DNA from: a virus
Reading direction: 5' to 3' (one strand)
IMG/VR virus record: IMGVR_UViG_3300042261_000868
Span: 1-64,000 of that record
DNA length: 64,000 nt
In this document: piece by piece, positions 23,093 through 32,600 of the stretch
How the letters are laid out: each line of letters starts with the position of its first letter
How positions within the stretch are numbered: position 1 is the first letter of the stretch
Program-made: the position numbers and the translations under genes
Notes under the pieces: model-generated
The model's database searches: none
What the model was told of the DNA's origin: nothing
What the model saw: the letters and a program-made list of their open reading frames with translations, nothing else

Positions 23093-23346
23093 AATATCAT
23101 AAGGTGAAACTCGTACCCTTGAACGAGAGAGCTACCAAGATAGTTAACTACTATCAAAATAGCCTTCTCATTCAAGAGTATGATGTTTTAGGAAAACCAT
23201 TATCTATTGCCCCTAACGGAAAACAAGGCATATATTGTGTCTCTCCAGATTTTTCTTGGAGGGGTTGGTTTGTTTTGGATGATGATGTTCGATTTAGCCT
23301 TGAACAAAACCAACTTGATGATATAATTGCTAAAGTGAAGGGATAA
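23086..23346 (+). CDS. Small protein of unknown function
   Basis: An 86-residue protein starting seven bases inside the end of the HNH gene. A basic N-terminus (MVKYHKVKLVPLNERATKIV) is followed by a beta-rich core and SWRGWFVLDDDVRFSL. The GWF-LD-x-F pattern recurs in the next gene (EGWFHLDQKFF), suggesting a shared small fold or an ancient duplication. No family recognised. Confidence 0.65.
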   Translation: MVKYHKVKLVPLNERATKIVNYYQNSLLIQEYDVLGKPLSIAPNGKQGIYCVSPDFSWRGWFVLDDDVRFSLEQNQLDDIIAKVKG

Positions 23347-23347
23347 A

Positions 23348-23599
23348 ATGAATAAAAAATTAAGAGGTTTTTTACGCCTTAAAAAAGGCATAGTTCAAAA
23401 CTTACATCCCGATTTAAAAATATTAGATGAAACCAATATTCCATTTGAGGGTTGGTTTCATCTAGATCAGAAATTTTTCTATATAAATTATGGATACGAC
23501 AATCTTGAGAAAGGGGTAATAACCCAAACCGTAAAATTTATCGTACAAGTTATAAAAGAATATGAACAAGATTATAAAGAACTTAAAACAGGAGTTTAA
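23348..23599 (+). CDS. Small protein of unknown function, possible paralogue of its neighbour
   Basis: An 83-residue protein one base after the previous stop. The N-terminus is very basic (MNKKLRGFLRLKKG), and IPFEGWFHLDQKFFYINYG is a short beta pattern like that in the upstream small gene. A C-terminal helix (VKFIVQVIKEYEQDYKELK) follows. Function unknown. Confidence 0.65.
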   Translation: MNKKLRGFLRLKKGIVQNLHPDLKILDETNIPFEGWFHLDQKFFYINYGYDNLEKGVITQTVKFIVQVIKEYEQDYKELKTGV

Positions 23600-23601
23600 C
23601 A

Positions 23602-23859
23602 ATGATTCTATATTGTGATGATGAAAAAGAAATTTATATAGGTGTTTGTGGGATTGATACTGATGAGTCAAAAATAATCAAAAAAGTATCAAAAATTTTA
23701 GGAATTGATTTTGAAAAATCAGCGGTTGTTCCAGATGAAATTGAACCTCATATGATTCTTGATTTTGAAATGGATACAATTGTGGTTCAATATAATGACT
23801 ATAATGAGGATTTTGCTGAACTCTCTGAGAAGGGTATTGCAATTTATATTATCCCATGA
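23602..23859 (+). CDS. Small acidic protein of unknown function
   Basis: An 85-residue, strongly acidic protein with AGGAG ahead of ATG 23602. Alternating beta and helix segments (ILYCDDEKEIYIGVCGI, then DESKIIKKVSKILGI and MDTIVVQYNDY). The stop overlaps the next start as ATGA, so it is coupled to the nuclease gene. The acidity could suit a nucleic-acid-mimic or inhibitor, but nothing supports a specific role. Confidence 0.65.
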   Translation: MILYCDDEKEIYIGVCGIDTDESKIIKKVSKILGIDFEKSAVVPDEIEPHMILDFEMDTIVVQYNDYNEDFAELSEKGIAIYIIP

Positions 23860-24650
23860 CTGTTGTAAAACCAGAGGAAAAGGATAAAGACCTATGGATT
23901 AGTCATAGCTCCATGGAGTCTATGGAACAATGTCTTCTAAAATGGTACTTGCGATATATTGAGAAGAATAAGCCAGTTGTAGATAGTTTTGATGCCCTTC
24001 TAGGAGACATAACCCACAAGACCATCCAAGCTTATGAAGGGGTTAACTCAAAGTCGCTTAATGAAACTTTTAAGAAAGCACTTGCAGAAGCTAACCCCAA
24101 ATCGGAGTTTTTAGATCAATATAAACCAAGACTCGCCAAGGCACTTAGAAACTTCGCCAAGTTTTGGAATGACCGCCTTAAGAATGTTGGATTAACCAAA
24201 AACGAAAAGGAAAGAAAATTCTTCCTTCCCGCTCCAGTTGAGGGATTCAAAATAATCGGTATTATGGATATCTACTTTAAAAGAAACGATATCATTACCC
24301 TTTTAGATTGGAAGACCAGTAAGAAAGTTTCGGATCATACCGAACAGCTTGCTTTTTATTTCTTAATCCTTAAGTTGACCAATGAAATCCCTGAAGATGT
24401 AAATACTTTCGATGCTGAAATTGTCTATCTTTCATTAGTAGATGACAAAGATGATTATGTCACTGTCAAGTACCATCTTGATGAAAAAGACCTTGATGCA
24501 GCCTGTTATAGACTTGAATCTTATATTAGGCGAATCCAACAAAAAGGTGTTTTAAAAGAGAATTACCCAAAGAAACCTGGACCTCTCTGCCCTTGGTGCG
24601 ATTACTATAAAGCTGGTATTTGCAACGGAAAAGAAGACTTGCAATCTTGA
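23856..24650 (+). CDS. PD-(D/E)XK nuclease, Cas4/RecB C-terminal-like, with four-Cys Fe-S motif
   Basis: A 264-residue protein. SHSSMESMEQCLLKWYL opens the RecB-like domain with C26. LLGDITHKTIQ has the motif with His, GIMDIYF the Asp, and LLDWKTSKK the catalytic D-x-K. QLAFYF is the usual following Q-Y-type helix. At the C-terminus CPWCDYYKAGIC gives C245, C248 and C256, so with C26 the set expected for a Cas4/AddB-type 4Fe-4S cluster is complete. The likely role is a DNA exonuclease in recombination or end processing. It is coupled to the upstream small gene and precedes DNA ligase. Confidence 0.85.
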   Translation: MTVVKPEEKDKDLWISHSSMESMEQCLLKWYLRYIEKNKPVVDSFDALLGDITHKTIQAYEGVNSKSLNETFKKALAEANPKSEFLDQYKPRLAKALRNFAKFWNDRLKNVGLTKNEKERKFFLPAPVEGFKIIGIMDIYFKRNDIITLLDWKTSKKVSDHTEQLAFYFLILKLTNEIPEDVNTFDAEIVYLSLVDDKDDYVTVKYHLDEKDLDAACYRLESYIRRIQQKGVLKENYPKKPGPLCPWCDYYKAGICNGKEDLQS

Positions 24651-24666
24651 ATTTTTGGGTTATAAT
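24639..24666 (+). promoter_or_regulatory. Sigma-70-like promoter ahead of ligA
   Basis: TTGCAA (24639-24644), 16-base spacer, TATAAT (24661-24666), then AAAGGA and ATG 24684. The -35 overlaps the end of the nuclease gene. Confidence 0.5.
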
Positions 24667-24683
24667 TCCGCAAAGGATTCTAT

Positions 24684-26618
24684 ATGTCCCCAGCCATTCA
24701 AAGACTTATTAAGCAACTCCAAGATGCCGATAGTGCCTACTATAATGATGGTAGTTCAACCTTAACCGATAAGGAATATGATCGCCTCAAGGATCTTTTA
24801 AGAAACCTTGATCCCGATAATGCTTATCTTAAAGAAGTTGCTCACGAAAACCTAACTGTAACTGAATGGGAGAAGGTTAAACACAAGTATCCTCTAGGTA
24901 GCTTAAATAAGTGTAACGAGGAAGATGAGCTTCGTAAATGGTTGGGGGACACACTAGTTGTCGGTCAAGAGAAACTTGATGGTCTTTCCATCGCCTTAAC
25001 TTATCTTAACGGAAATATCTCAAGTGCTGTAACCCGTGGTGATGGCGAAGTTGGTGATAATATCCTTCAAAATGTTGTGAAGATGAAAGGTGTCCCGAGG
25101 CAAATTAAGTTTCAAAAGCCACTTGTGGTCCGTGCTGAAATTCTTTTAAAGCATTCCGAATGGTTTAAGATGCCAGTTGAGGATCGTGGTAAGAATCCTA
25201 GAAATACTGCTGCTGGTGCTGCTAAGGAACTTAATGGTTCCAAGTGCAAGTATTTGAGTGTGGTTGCTTATAGCATTCTCAATAGCGAAAGCGATAGTGA
25301 AATTGTTGACCTTGAGCTACTAGAGAAACTTGGGTTTGAGGTTGTCCCATATTTCATTCCAGTGAATATATATGCTTTAGTTACTCAGTATCATGTGTAT
25401 AATGTAACTTCTCGTAATAAGCTTGATTATGACATTGATGGTCTTGTTATTAAATCAATTGAAAAGGATTCTTCTGATGATTGGAAGTATCCCAAGTCCC
25501 AAATTGCTTGGAAGTTTCCTCACCAGACCACTGAAACCATTTTACGGGATGTTGTTTGGCAAGTTAGTGGCGACCGTGTAACTCCAGTTGCGGTATTTGA
25601 TCCCGTTGACTTGGCTGGTGTTACTATCAGTAGAGCAAGCCTCCATAACATGGAATACATCAAGCGACTTAATGTTCGCATTGGTGATAAGATTGAGATA
25701 ACTCGCCGTAACGATGTCATTCCTCAAGTTGAGAGAGTCCTTATCTCTAATGGCGGTAATGAAATCACCGCTCCAGAGAAATGCCCAATGTGTGGTAAAC
25801 ATGTCGCCTTTGATAAGAACATTAATGAAGATGATATGGCTTGGTTAGTATGCACCAACACTGATTGTCCAGCCAAGGTTCTCAAGAATATCATCAAGTG
25901 GCTTGAAGTCCACGATACTAAAGGTGTTGCTGAGAAGATGGTTGAGACACTTTTCAATCACAGTGTTTTCTATTCTCTTCCTGACTTCCTTCAATTGGCA
26001 GGAATCGATTCGGTAAAGGAGAAGAATATCCTTTCTATTGAAGGTATGGGCGAGGCGAAACTCCAGATCCTTCAAGAGCAAATTAAAAAGACAATAAACT
26101 GTGACCTTATAAGTTTCTTTGGGGGGCTTAATGTGTCTGGGTTTGGTCGCAGGATGTGGGAGAGGATTATTAAGTACCTCCAAATTGAGAAAGACACGGT
26201 TACTGTAAACGATGTAATTGATTTTATTTCTCTCCCATATATGAAGGGGTTGGGTCATATTGAAGGTTTTGCTGAGACAAATACCAAGGAGCTTCAAAGC
26301 TACATTAAGACTCACACAACCTATATCAATGAAATGATTAATATTGTTAAGCCCCAAGACTATAGCAAGCCATCCTTGACCTCAGAAAACCTCAAAGGCA
26401 AGTCTTTCTGCTTTACGGGGGAGTTAACCGCTATGCCCCGTAAAGAGGCCCAAGATGCCGTTCTACGCAATGGTGGAGAGATTAAGTCATCTGTAACCAA
26501 GGGTCTTACTTATCTTGTCACCAATGATCCCAACTCTGGCTCAACCAAAAATAAAAAGGCACAAGCTTTGGGGACCACAATAATTGGCGAAGTTGAGTTT
26601 TTAAAGTTAATTAAATAA
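24684..26618 (+). CDS. ligA: NAD-dependent DNA ligase
   Basis: A 644-residue LigA. It seals nicks using NAD+. Domains run in normal order: the NAD-binding Ia domain at the N-terminus (SAYYNDGSSTLTDKEYDRL), the adenylation domain with nucleophile K97 in QEKLDGLS and RGDGEVGDN, then an OB-fold. A four-Cys zinc finger (C367, C370, C390, C395) follows, then helix-hairpin-helix repeats (SIEGMGEAKLQIL, SGFGRRMWE) and a C-terminal BRCT domain from ~570 (GKSFCFTGEL to VEFLKLI). The gene is complete and looks functional. T4 itself encodes an ATP-dependent ligase, so this is a replacement. It has its own promoter. Confidence 0.98.
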   Translation: MSPAIQRLIKQLQDADSAYYNDGSSTLTDKEYDRLKDLLRNLDPDNAYLKEVAHENLTVTEWEKVKHKYPLGSLNKCNEEDELRKWLGDTLVVGQEKLDGLSIALTYLNGNISSAVTRGDGEVGDNILQNVVKMKGVPRQIKFQKPLVVRAEILLKHSEWFKMPVEDRGKNPRNTAAGAAKELNGSKCKYLSVVAYSILNSESDSEIVDLELLEKLGFEVVPYFIPVNIYALVTQYHVYNVTSRNKLDYDIDGLVIKSIEKDSSDDWKYPKSQIAWKFPHQTTETILRDVVWQVSGDRVTPVAVFDPVDLAGVTISRASLHNMEYIKRLNVRIGDKIEITRRNDVIPQVERVLISNGGNEITAPEKCPMCGKHVAFDKNINEDDMAWLVCTNTDCPAKVLKNIIKWLEVHDTKGVAEKMVETLFNHSVFYSLPDFLQLAGIDSVKEKNILSIEGMGEAKLQILQEQIKKTINCDLISFFGGLNVSGFGRRMWERIIKYLQIEKDTVTVNDVIDFISLPYMKGLGHIEGFAETNTKELQSYIKTHTTYINEMINIVKPQDYSKPSLTSENLKGKSFCFTGELTAMPRKEAQDAVLRNGGEIKSSVTKGLTYLVTNDPNSGSTKNKKAQALGTTIIGEVEFLKLIK

Positions 26619-26627
26619 TCTTGGTTA

Positions 26628-26655
26628 TTGAATTGTCAAGAGAATCTTCTATAAT
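26628..26655 (+). promoter_or_regulatory. Sigma-70-like promoter for the small basic protein
   Basis: TTGAAT (26628-26633), 16-base spacer, TATAAT (26650-26655), followed by AAAAGGAGG six bases before ATG 26681. The geometry is the same as the promoter at 1546-1573. Confidence 0.6.
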
Positions 26656-26680
26656 ACACACATAGAAAAGGAGGAACAGT

Positions 26681-26872
26681 ATGAAAAATACCCGTTTCGT
26701 TGTTTATGGTCGTGACACTGGAGGTATGTACCTTGCACTCCGCAAGACTCGCAAGAGTGTTACCCAACCAAAGTATACTTGGTGCAAAGATCGCTCTCGT
26801 GCCGTTAGGCTTACCGCCGAAGCTGCCCGTAAGGTCGCTGCCCGTTACTATGGTTTAGTTAAGTCAATCTGA
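26681..26872 (+). CDS. Small basic protein, unknown, single-gene transcript
   Basis: A 63-residue, strongly basic protein (about 14 Lys/Arg) with no family recognised. A beta-like start (TRFVVYGRDTGGMYLALRK) is followed by WCKDRSRAVRLTAEAARKVAARYYG, a helix with basic faces. The gene has its own promoter, the best Shine-Dalgarno in the window and a strong terminator, so it is a compact monocistronic unit likely expressed early and highly. A nucleic-acid-binding or host-takeover role is plausible but unproven. Confidence 0.8.
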   Translation: MKNTRFVVYGRDTGGMYLALRKTRKSVTQPKYTWCKDRSRAVRLTAEAARKVAARYYGLVKSI

Positions 26873-26900
26873 TTACTTTCGGAAACTTAAACCAAAAAAA

Positions 26901-26927
26901 GCCACCCCTAAAAAGGGTGGCTTTTTT
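26901..26927 (+). terminator. Rho-independent terminator
   Basis: Stem GCCACCC (26901-26907) and GGGTGGC (26915-26921), seven-base loop, then TTTTTT. It separates the small basic gene from the baseplate block. Confidence 0.92.
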
Positions 26928-26929
26928 GT

Positions 26930-26935
26930 TATAAT
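26930..26935 (+). promoter_or_regulatory. TATAAT element at the start of the baseplate block
   Basis: TATAAT in TTTTTTGTTATAATCA directly after the terminator T-run and 19 bases before ATG 26955. No -35 is obvious because the terminator occupies that position. The same TTTTTGTTATAAT string precedes gmd. Confidence 0.4.
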
Positions 26936-26954
26936 CATATATGGAGAATTTTTT

Positions 26955-27401
26955 ATGAGTTCATTATCAATACCAATGGCTGAAGTTTTAGAGTTAATTA
27001 AATCAGATAAAACACTAAGAGCCGCTATTTTAGAAAAAGATGATGCAATCATTGATGATCTTTATAAGTTTATAGGCACACCAAATTGCCCATCTTGTAT
27101 TGCTAAAGTGCAAGATTTTGTAAATCAAAATATTGATTTTATAAATACATTAGTAAAGAGCATTCAGAAACCAATCCCCAGCCCAGAGAAAGTAACACCA
27201 CCTAAAGTCACCGAATCTCACCCCGCTGTCCCCACACCAATGAAGGTAGCTGGTGAAGTATATGAGATAGATGCTGACCCAAACCAATATAAAGAGCTAA
27301 TTGAGTTATCTCAATCTCAAAGGTGGTTATATAGAGGATTAACGGTAGTTGAGAAAATTAACGATGAGGGTAAAAAGGTTTGGATGATAATGTTCTATTA
27401 A
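26955..27401 (+). CDS. Unknown protein at head of baseplate operon
   Basis: A 148-residue protein. Residues 1-75 are helical with a CPSC pair (GTPNCPSCIAKVQDFVNQN), ~76-100 form a Pro-rich linker (PIPSPEKVTPPKVTESHPAVP), and the C-terminal ~45 residues are a small alpha-beta region (YKELIELSQSQRWLYRGLTVVE to VWMIMFY). It lies 10 bases upstream of the gp5-like hub gene, the position taken by gene 53 in T4, but no similarity to gp53 is visible. Confidence 0.75.
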   Translation: MSSLSIPMAEVLELIKSDKTLRAAILEKDDAIIDDLYKFIGTPNCPSCIAKVQDFVNQNIDFINTLVKSIQKPIPSPEKVTPPKVTESHPAVPTPMKVAGEVYEIDADPNQYKELIELSQSQRWLYRGLTVVEKINDEGKKVWMIMFY

Positions 27402-27411
27402 AGGAATATAA

Positions 27412-29199
27412 ATGGATGTAGATTATTCAAATTTTGAAAAAGAAGATTTTTCAATCAATGGGTTTTATAGAGCATTCGTTGAGGATAATGTAGATCCACT
27501 TAGCGTTGGGAGACTCAGAGTTCGTATTTTGGGCATCCATTCAATGGATATACTAGAAGCCCCTACGGAAAATTTACCTTGGGCTGAACCAGTTATACCT
27601 ATAGCTTATAGTGGGGGTGCTAATCTCCAGAATATTGATGTTAAGCCAGGTGTCTCCGCTGTTCCTCAAAGCAAATATGTACCAGCCCCAGTAGTCGCCC
27701 CATTAGCACAGCAAATTCCAACAACACCAACCGATAGTGTCAATAAAGCCACAACCGAATTTGTTACTATTCCAATACACCAAGATGCAAATCTTTGTAA
27801 TAGTGGAACTGGTGGGCACTTTGCTGTTCCAGCCAAAGGCTCTCTTGTTTGGGTTTTCTTTGATGGTGGGTGTCACTTAAGACCACATTATTTTGCTATG
27901 GCTACTCAAGCCAGAGATTGGAAAGCACAAAAACTTAAGATGCAAGGGGACATAGTTGACAGAGAGAATATAATTACTACATTATTTTCAACACTTTCAG
28001 CCGCCTCTGATGTAGCACCCCATAAATTTACTGGAACAGCAACCCCAAGCTCAGAAGTAAAAACCGCACTCCAAGCACCTACTTATACCCCAACTGGTAA
28101 TACCTTTGATCTCAATAATAGAACCGAAAATTTAACTTCGTGGACAACACCAGGCGGTACGACTATCCTCGTAAACCATACTTGGGGGAAAGAACAGCTT
28201 TATATAATACACAAAGGTTATTCTCAATTTATTGACGAAAAAGGTCAAGTTACAAAAGTTGTTGGTCATACTGCCCCAACACCAGTAAATACAACAACCG
28301 CATTAAACCCAACAAATGCCAGTGGTCTTGCTAATGATGAAACGGAAATAAATGCTGGTTTAAAGAATCTTTATATCATTGGTGACTATAATATGCTTAC
28401 TGTTGGCAATTGTGTTATTCAATGTAATAGTAATGTTCAAATAAACGCAATGTCAAATGTTGGAGTGGTTGCTCGCCAAGGTAATGTAAATGTACTTGCG
28501 GAATTAGGTTCAATAAACTTGGAAGCTAGTAAAGCTTCAATAAACTTAAAAGCACTTGATATTCAATTTGAAGCAGACAATAATATAACATTTAAATCAA
28601 AAAACTCAATAGATATGAATGCTGTTGCTGATGTTCAGATGAAAAGCAACGGTAAAATACTTTTAGAATCTACAAATATTGAAAGTAAAGCCACTGGTGC
28701 TTTTTCTGTAGATGCAACCAGTTCAGTTAATTTGAAAGCTGCTGGTATATCTACATATTCTTCCGATGGTGGACTAACCATTACCTCTTCAAAAACATCA
28801 GTTAATGGTGATACCTTAGTGTTGATTAATTCCGCTTTAGTTGAAATAAAAGGTACTGGTGGGGTCAATATAGAGGGAACAACCACGAATATTAAAGGTG
28901 CTACCGTTAATGTAAATGGGGATGGTGTGGTTAGTATTCTTGGTGCAACTACAAATGTTTACGGTACTGGTGCTGCTATGATTGGTGGCACTATTGCTAC
29001 TATGGGTGGGGCTATAACCAATATAACGGGAATATTAACTTTGGGGATAGGTTCTGTTATTGCTGGACCTCCCGCTACACCCGTGTCTAATACTTTTACA
29101 AAACCAGAAATTCCTCCAGTAAACCCTTATGTAGAATCCCCATTCGTCCCTGCCGCTGCGGATATACCAATAGTCGCAACACCATCTCAAATTGTATAA
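27412..29199 (+). CDS. 5: Baseplate hub / tail spike protein, T4 gp5-like without lysozyme domain
   Basis: A 595-residue protein. The N-terminus (~15-60) is the gp5 OB-fold type: NGFYRAFVEDNVDPLSVGRLRVRI then PWAEPVIPIAY. HFAVPAKGSLVWVFFDGG (~140-157) continues that domain. From ~330 to ~560 there is a long run of short beta repeats (NVNVLAELGSINLEASKASI, IDMNAVADVQMKSNGKILLE and so on), the pattern of the membrane-puncturing triple-stranded beta-helix of gp5/VgrG. No lysozyme motif is visible between them, unlike T4 gp5. The C-terminus is a Pro-rich tail. Confidence 0.85.
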   Translation: MDVDYSNFEKEDFSINGFYRAFVEDNVDPLSVGRLRVRILGIHSMDILEAPTENLPWAEPVIPIAYSGGANLQNIDVKPGVSAVPQSKYVPAPVVAPLAQQIPTTPTDSVNKATTEFVTIPIHQDANLCNSGTGGHFAVPAKGSLVWVFFDGGCHLRPHYFAMATQARDWKAQKLKMQGDIVDRENIITTLFSTLSAASDVAPHKFTGTATPSSEVKTALQAPTYTPTGNTFDLNNRTENLTSWTTPGGTTILVNHTWGKEQLYIIHKGYSQFIDEKGQVTKVVGHTAPTPVNTTTALNPTNASGLANDETEINAGLKNLYIIGDYNMLTVGNCVIQCNSNVQINAMSNVGVVARQGNVNVLAELGSINLEASKASINLKALDIQFEADNNITFKSKNSIDMNAVADVQMKSNGKILLESTNIESKATGAFSVDATSSVNLKAAGISTYSSDGGLTITSSKTSVNGDTLVLINSALVEIKGTGGVNIEGTTTNIKGATVNVNGDGVVSILGATTNVYGTGAAMIGGTIATMGGAITNITGILTLGIGSVIAGPPATPVSNTFTKPEIPPVNPYVESPFVPAAADIPIVATPSQIV

Positions 29200-29202
29200 A
29201 TA
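29195..29202 (+). promoter_or_regulatory. T4-type late promoter octamer (TATAAATA)
   Basis: Exact TATAAATA overlapping the stop of the hub gene and 16 bases before ATG 29219 of the gp25-like gene. Confidence 0.6.
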
Positions 29203-29218
29203 ATAAAAAGAGACTAAA

Positions 29219-29623
29219 ATGGCAAATACAAGTAACAACGAAAAGATTTTTGCTTCTGATTTAGCATTTAAGCCAACTGTATCAAACACAGGGGACTTAT
29301 CTGTGGTTACTAATAGAGCAGCTATTAATCAATCTCTTTTTAACATAATTAAAACCAGAAAAGGTTCCCGTGTTGGGAATCCAGAATTTGGGGCTGGTGT
29401 GGAGACTTTTCTTTTTGAACCACTAACTCAAGATACAGCAGAAGCGATGGGTAAAGCTATCGTGAGTCAAATTACACTTTGGGAACCAAGAATAAATATA
29501 TTATCTACTGAGATGAAAGTTTATGATGCTCCACAAGCAGGATATGAATTAAGTATAAGATATATAATACTCCAGACATTCACCGAAGGGGATTATTCTT
29601 TGTTCTTAACTAAGCAAATTTAA
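29219..29623 (+). CDS. 25: Baseplate wedge subunit gp25 (GPW/gp25 family)
   Basis: A 134-residue protein of typical gp25 length. gp25 starts sheath assembly at the baseplate wedge. The core VVTNRAAINQSLFNIIKTRKGSRVGNPEFG and TFLFEPLTQDTAEAMGKAI follows the gp25/GpW pattern: an R-GxR-x-P-x-FG segment and an F-P-x-x helix. The C-terminal part (YELSIRYIILQTFTEGDYSLF) supplies the last strands. It sits between the hub and the gp6-like wedge, and has its own late promoter. Confidence 0.93.
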   Translation: MANTSNNEKIFASDLAFKPTVSNTGDLSVVTNRAAINQSLFNIIKTRKGSRVGNPEFGAGVETFLFEPLTQDTAEAMGKAIVSQITLWEPRINILSTEMKVYDAPQAGYELSIRYIILQTFTEGDYSLFLTKQI

Positions 29624-29632
29624 AGGTTTAAA

Positions 29633-32600
29633 ATGAAAAAAACAATAGACTATACAAAAATAGAATTTTCAGATTTAAGAGCAGAATTAATCTCTTACTT
29701 AAAAGAAACGAACACTTTTAAGGATATTGATATTGAAGGTTCTAATATAAAGACATTCGTTGATATATTTGCTTACATTGGTCAATTATTTGGGTTTTAT
29801 ACATATGCATCAGCTAACGAACTTTTCCTTCCTACTGTCAAAAAATATAGTAATTTAATAAAAATAGCAGAACTTTTAAAATATGAACCAAGAGGAATAA
29901 CATCAGCCAAGTTAGATGTTGTTGGTTCATTAAATCCAGATTATGTTATTAGTAAAGATGGACAACAAATTGAGATTCCAGCATATTCAATTTTCCCAGC
30001 TTCTCGTCAAACCGAATTAGGTAAAAACTTTCAATTTACCAATGTAGAACCAGTAAATTATATTATTAGAAGTTATGGTGTTAAAGCTGTTGAACAAAGT
30101 GATATTTACTATGCTGGTTACAAGTTACCTTTAACTGCCCCAGCCGCTTTCTTCACTAACTCGAATGCTGTTCAATTGCTCCCAACCGCTTTTACATTAC
30201 CTCTTTCTAAAAATAAACAATTAAGAATACTTGAGAGAAACGATGTAACCAATTATCGTTCACCAGATATCTCAAACTACCCAGCATCTAATGGAACATC
30301 AAGTCAAGGGCAGCCATTTGAGAAAACAATCAATGCTATTGACTATGCAACCCCAATAACACCTAACACCATATGCTATTTGGTATTTAATTACTCTCAA
30401 AGTAACTCAGAACCATATCTTTCATTAACAATTGATTCAAACATATTTAACACAAAAGAGGACGATGTTATATGTTCGTTGCAGCTAGTACCAACCGATA
30501 ATACAAACACATATTATACCCTTCAAACAATTGATGTATTAACACACAATCGCTTCTATGTTGGCACCTTGGGATTATATAATCTTGAGAGTGTGAATCT
30601 AGAGTTCCAAACAATGCAAAATCGTCCAAAGTCTCTTGAAAAAATCATTATGCATATTAATAAGGATGGGACAAACCCAGAATTAGGTGTTCTAATTAAC
30701 GGGAATACCTATACCTTTAGTTCTGGTACAATTGAATCACAGAAACTAAAACCAAATTCTTTTGACTTATCAGTTACCGAATATAATGTAAATCTTTGTC
30801 TTGATTCACCCGACTCACCAGAAATAAATTATGGTGCAAGACTCGAAATAACAACAAACTCTCCAATAGACTCACAAGCAACCATAGCAAAAATATACAC
30901 CCAAAGACAAGATACACTAACAGCCACCCCAACAATTACAAATACCAACGGTGGTAGATTCGGTGACATAGCTGTAGTCAGTGTCATTGAACCAGAAACC
31001 TCTAATCAAAAGAACGGAATAGTTACTTTCTCATCTGGACAAGACAACTCAAAAGTTGTTTTTAATAAACCATTTAGTACAAATAACTATCATATTTCTT
31101 TAGGTTCCACACAAAATATCAGAAAATGGTATGCAAACCAAAACATAAATGGGTTCACTCTTTATATTGAACCAGATTCCAACTTTAGTGGAGATATATC
31201 TTGGGTAGCCACCGAAACGATCCCAAATAATCTCACCGAAATAAAAGTGTTTTTTGATAAACCACTTCCAAAAGTATTGGAAAACAACACATTAACCAGT
31301 AACTATATGGTTTCATTAACACCTAGCGAAAACATTGAGATTTGGTACGAAAACCTAACTCAAGATGGGTTCACTATAAAAACAAGTCGCAATTATGCTG
31401 GTAGAGTTTCTTGGAGTGCTTATAATTATTTTGACAATGAATTTACACCAGTAGAAAACATAAGTCAATCTCTCCGTCAAACTGGTAAAGTTGTCTTGAG
31501 AGCAGTTAGTACATATAATATAGTTCTTGAGACGCCAATAAGTGACGAGAACTATTCCATACAATTAACTACAGATAAAGATGTTAAAGTTTGGTACACA
31601 GACAAATTATCACAAGGTTTCACTATTAATGTTGAAGAAAGTGCCTCCTCAAGTGATACTACAGTTAACTGGACTGTAGAAAGTTCAGAAACAGATTATC
31701 TATATCAAGCACATGGAGAAGTTCAATTCGCTGGTCAAACCACCCTCCACAACTATATACCTGGCTATACTTTCACAAACATACCAGAATCATTCCAAAT
31801 CAACAACCTTTACGAAGGCACCCCTAAAATATCACATATTAACTCAAACCTTGTTATTGACACGGTTGGTAATGCTCTTCAATTATCATTAGATCCACAT
31901 AGAATTTATGAGGATGATGTAAAATTCATAATCGGTAATACTGTCATATCATCAAACACCATTAGAGTATTCGTCAAAAATAGCGAAGGTAAGTGGGACG
32001 AGTGGGAAAGAGCGGGGTTTGTATTCAATAAGACATTAAATGTCGGGGAGAAAATCTTTAAGATATCCATAAATTCTGATAGTAAACTTAGTATTGAATT
32101 TGGTAACGGGTCAAACTGGGGAACCAGTATTAAGGATACCGAGTTAATTGTATTTGGATTAGAGTCTGTGGGTAAAGAAGGAAACATCACAAAAGGCACC
32201 CTTTCATCAAATGTTATACTTTCCCAATATATCTTAGGTAATGATATTACATCGGTTGATTTTGAGCAAAACCTAATAAACTTAATCGGTTTAAAACAAA
32301 AACTCTATTTCTCTGGCAACTCTGTTGAAACATCAATTATAGACTCAGAAAATACAAAACTTGAATTTACTGATATTACGGTTGAACAAAACAAAAATGC
32401 CTTCGGCGGAAATGAAATTGAATCAACTGAAGAGTTACGTCAAAACGCAAATAACTTTTTCGTATCTCAAAGTAGACTTGTATCACTAGATGATTATAAT
32501 AGATACATATCATCTGCATTCACTGATTATCTTTTAAAGACCAAGGTTTTGTCTTTCAAAGAAGCAAAGGAATTTGGTTTAATTCCATCAACCGAGCCAG

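Noticed and set aside
25845-26357. 170-residue minus-strand frame inside ligA
   Set aside because: It covers the conserved zinc-finger and helix-hairpin-helix parts of ligase, so it is a shadow frame.
27140-27147. TATAAATA inside the gene at 26955-27401
   Set aside because: It lies within coding sequence, 265 bases before the next gene. Several chance matches are expected in a window of this composition.
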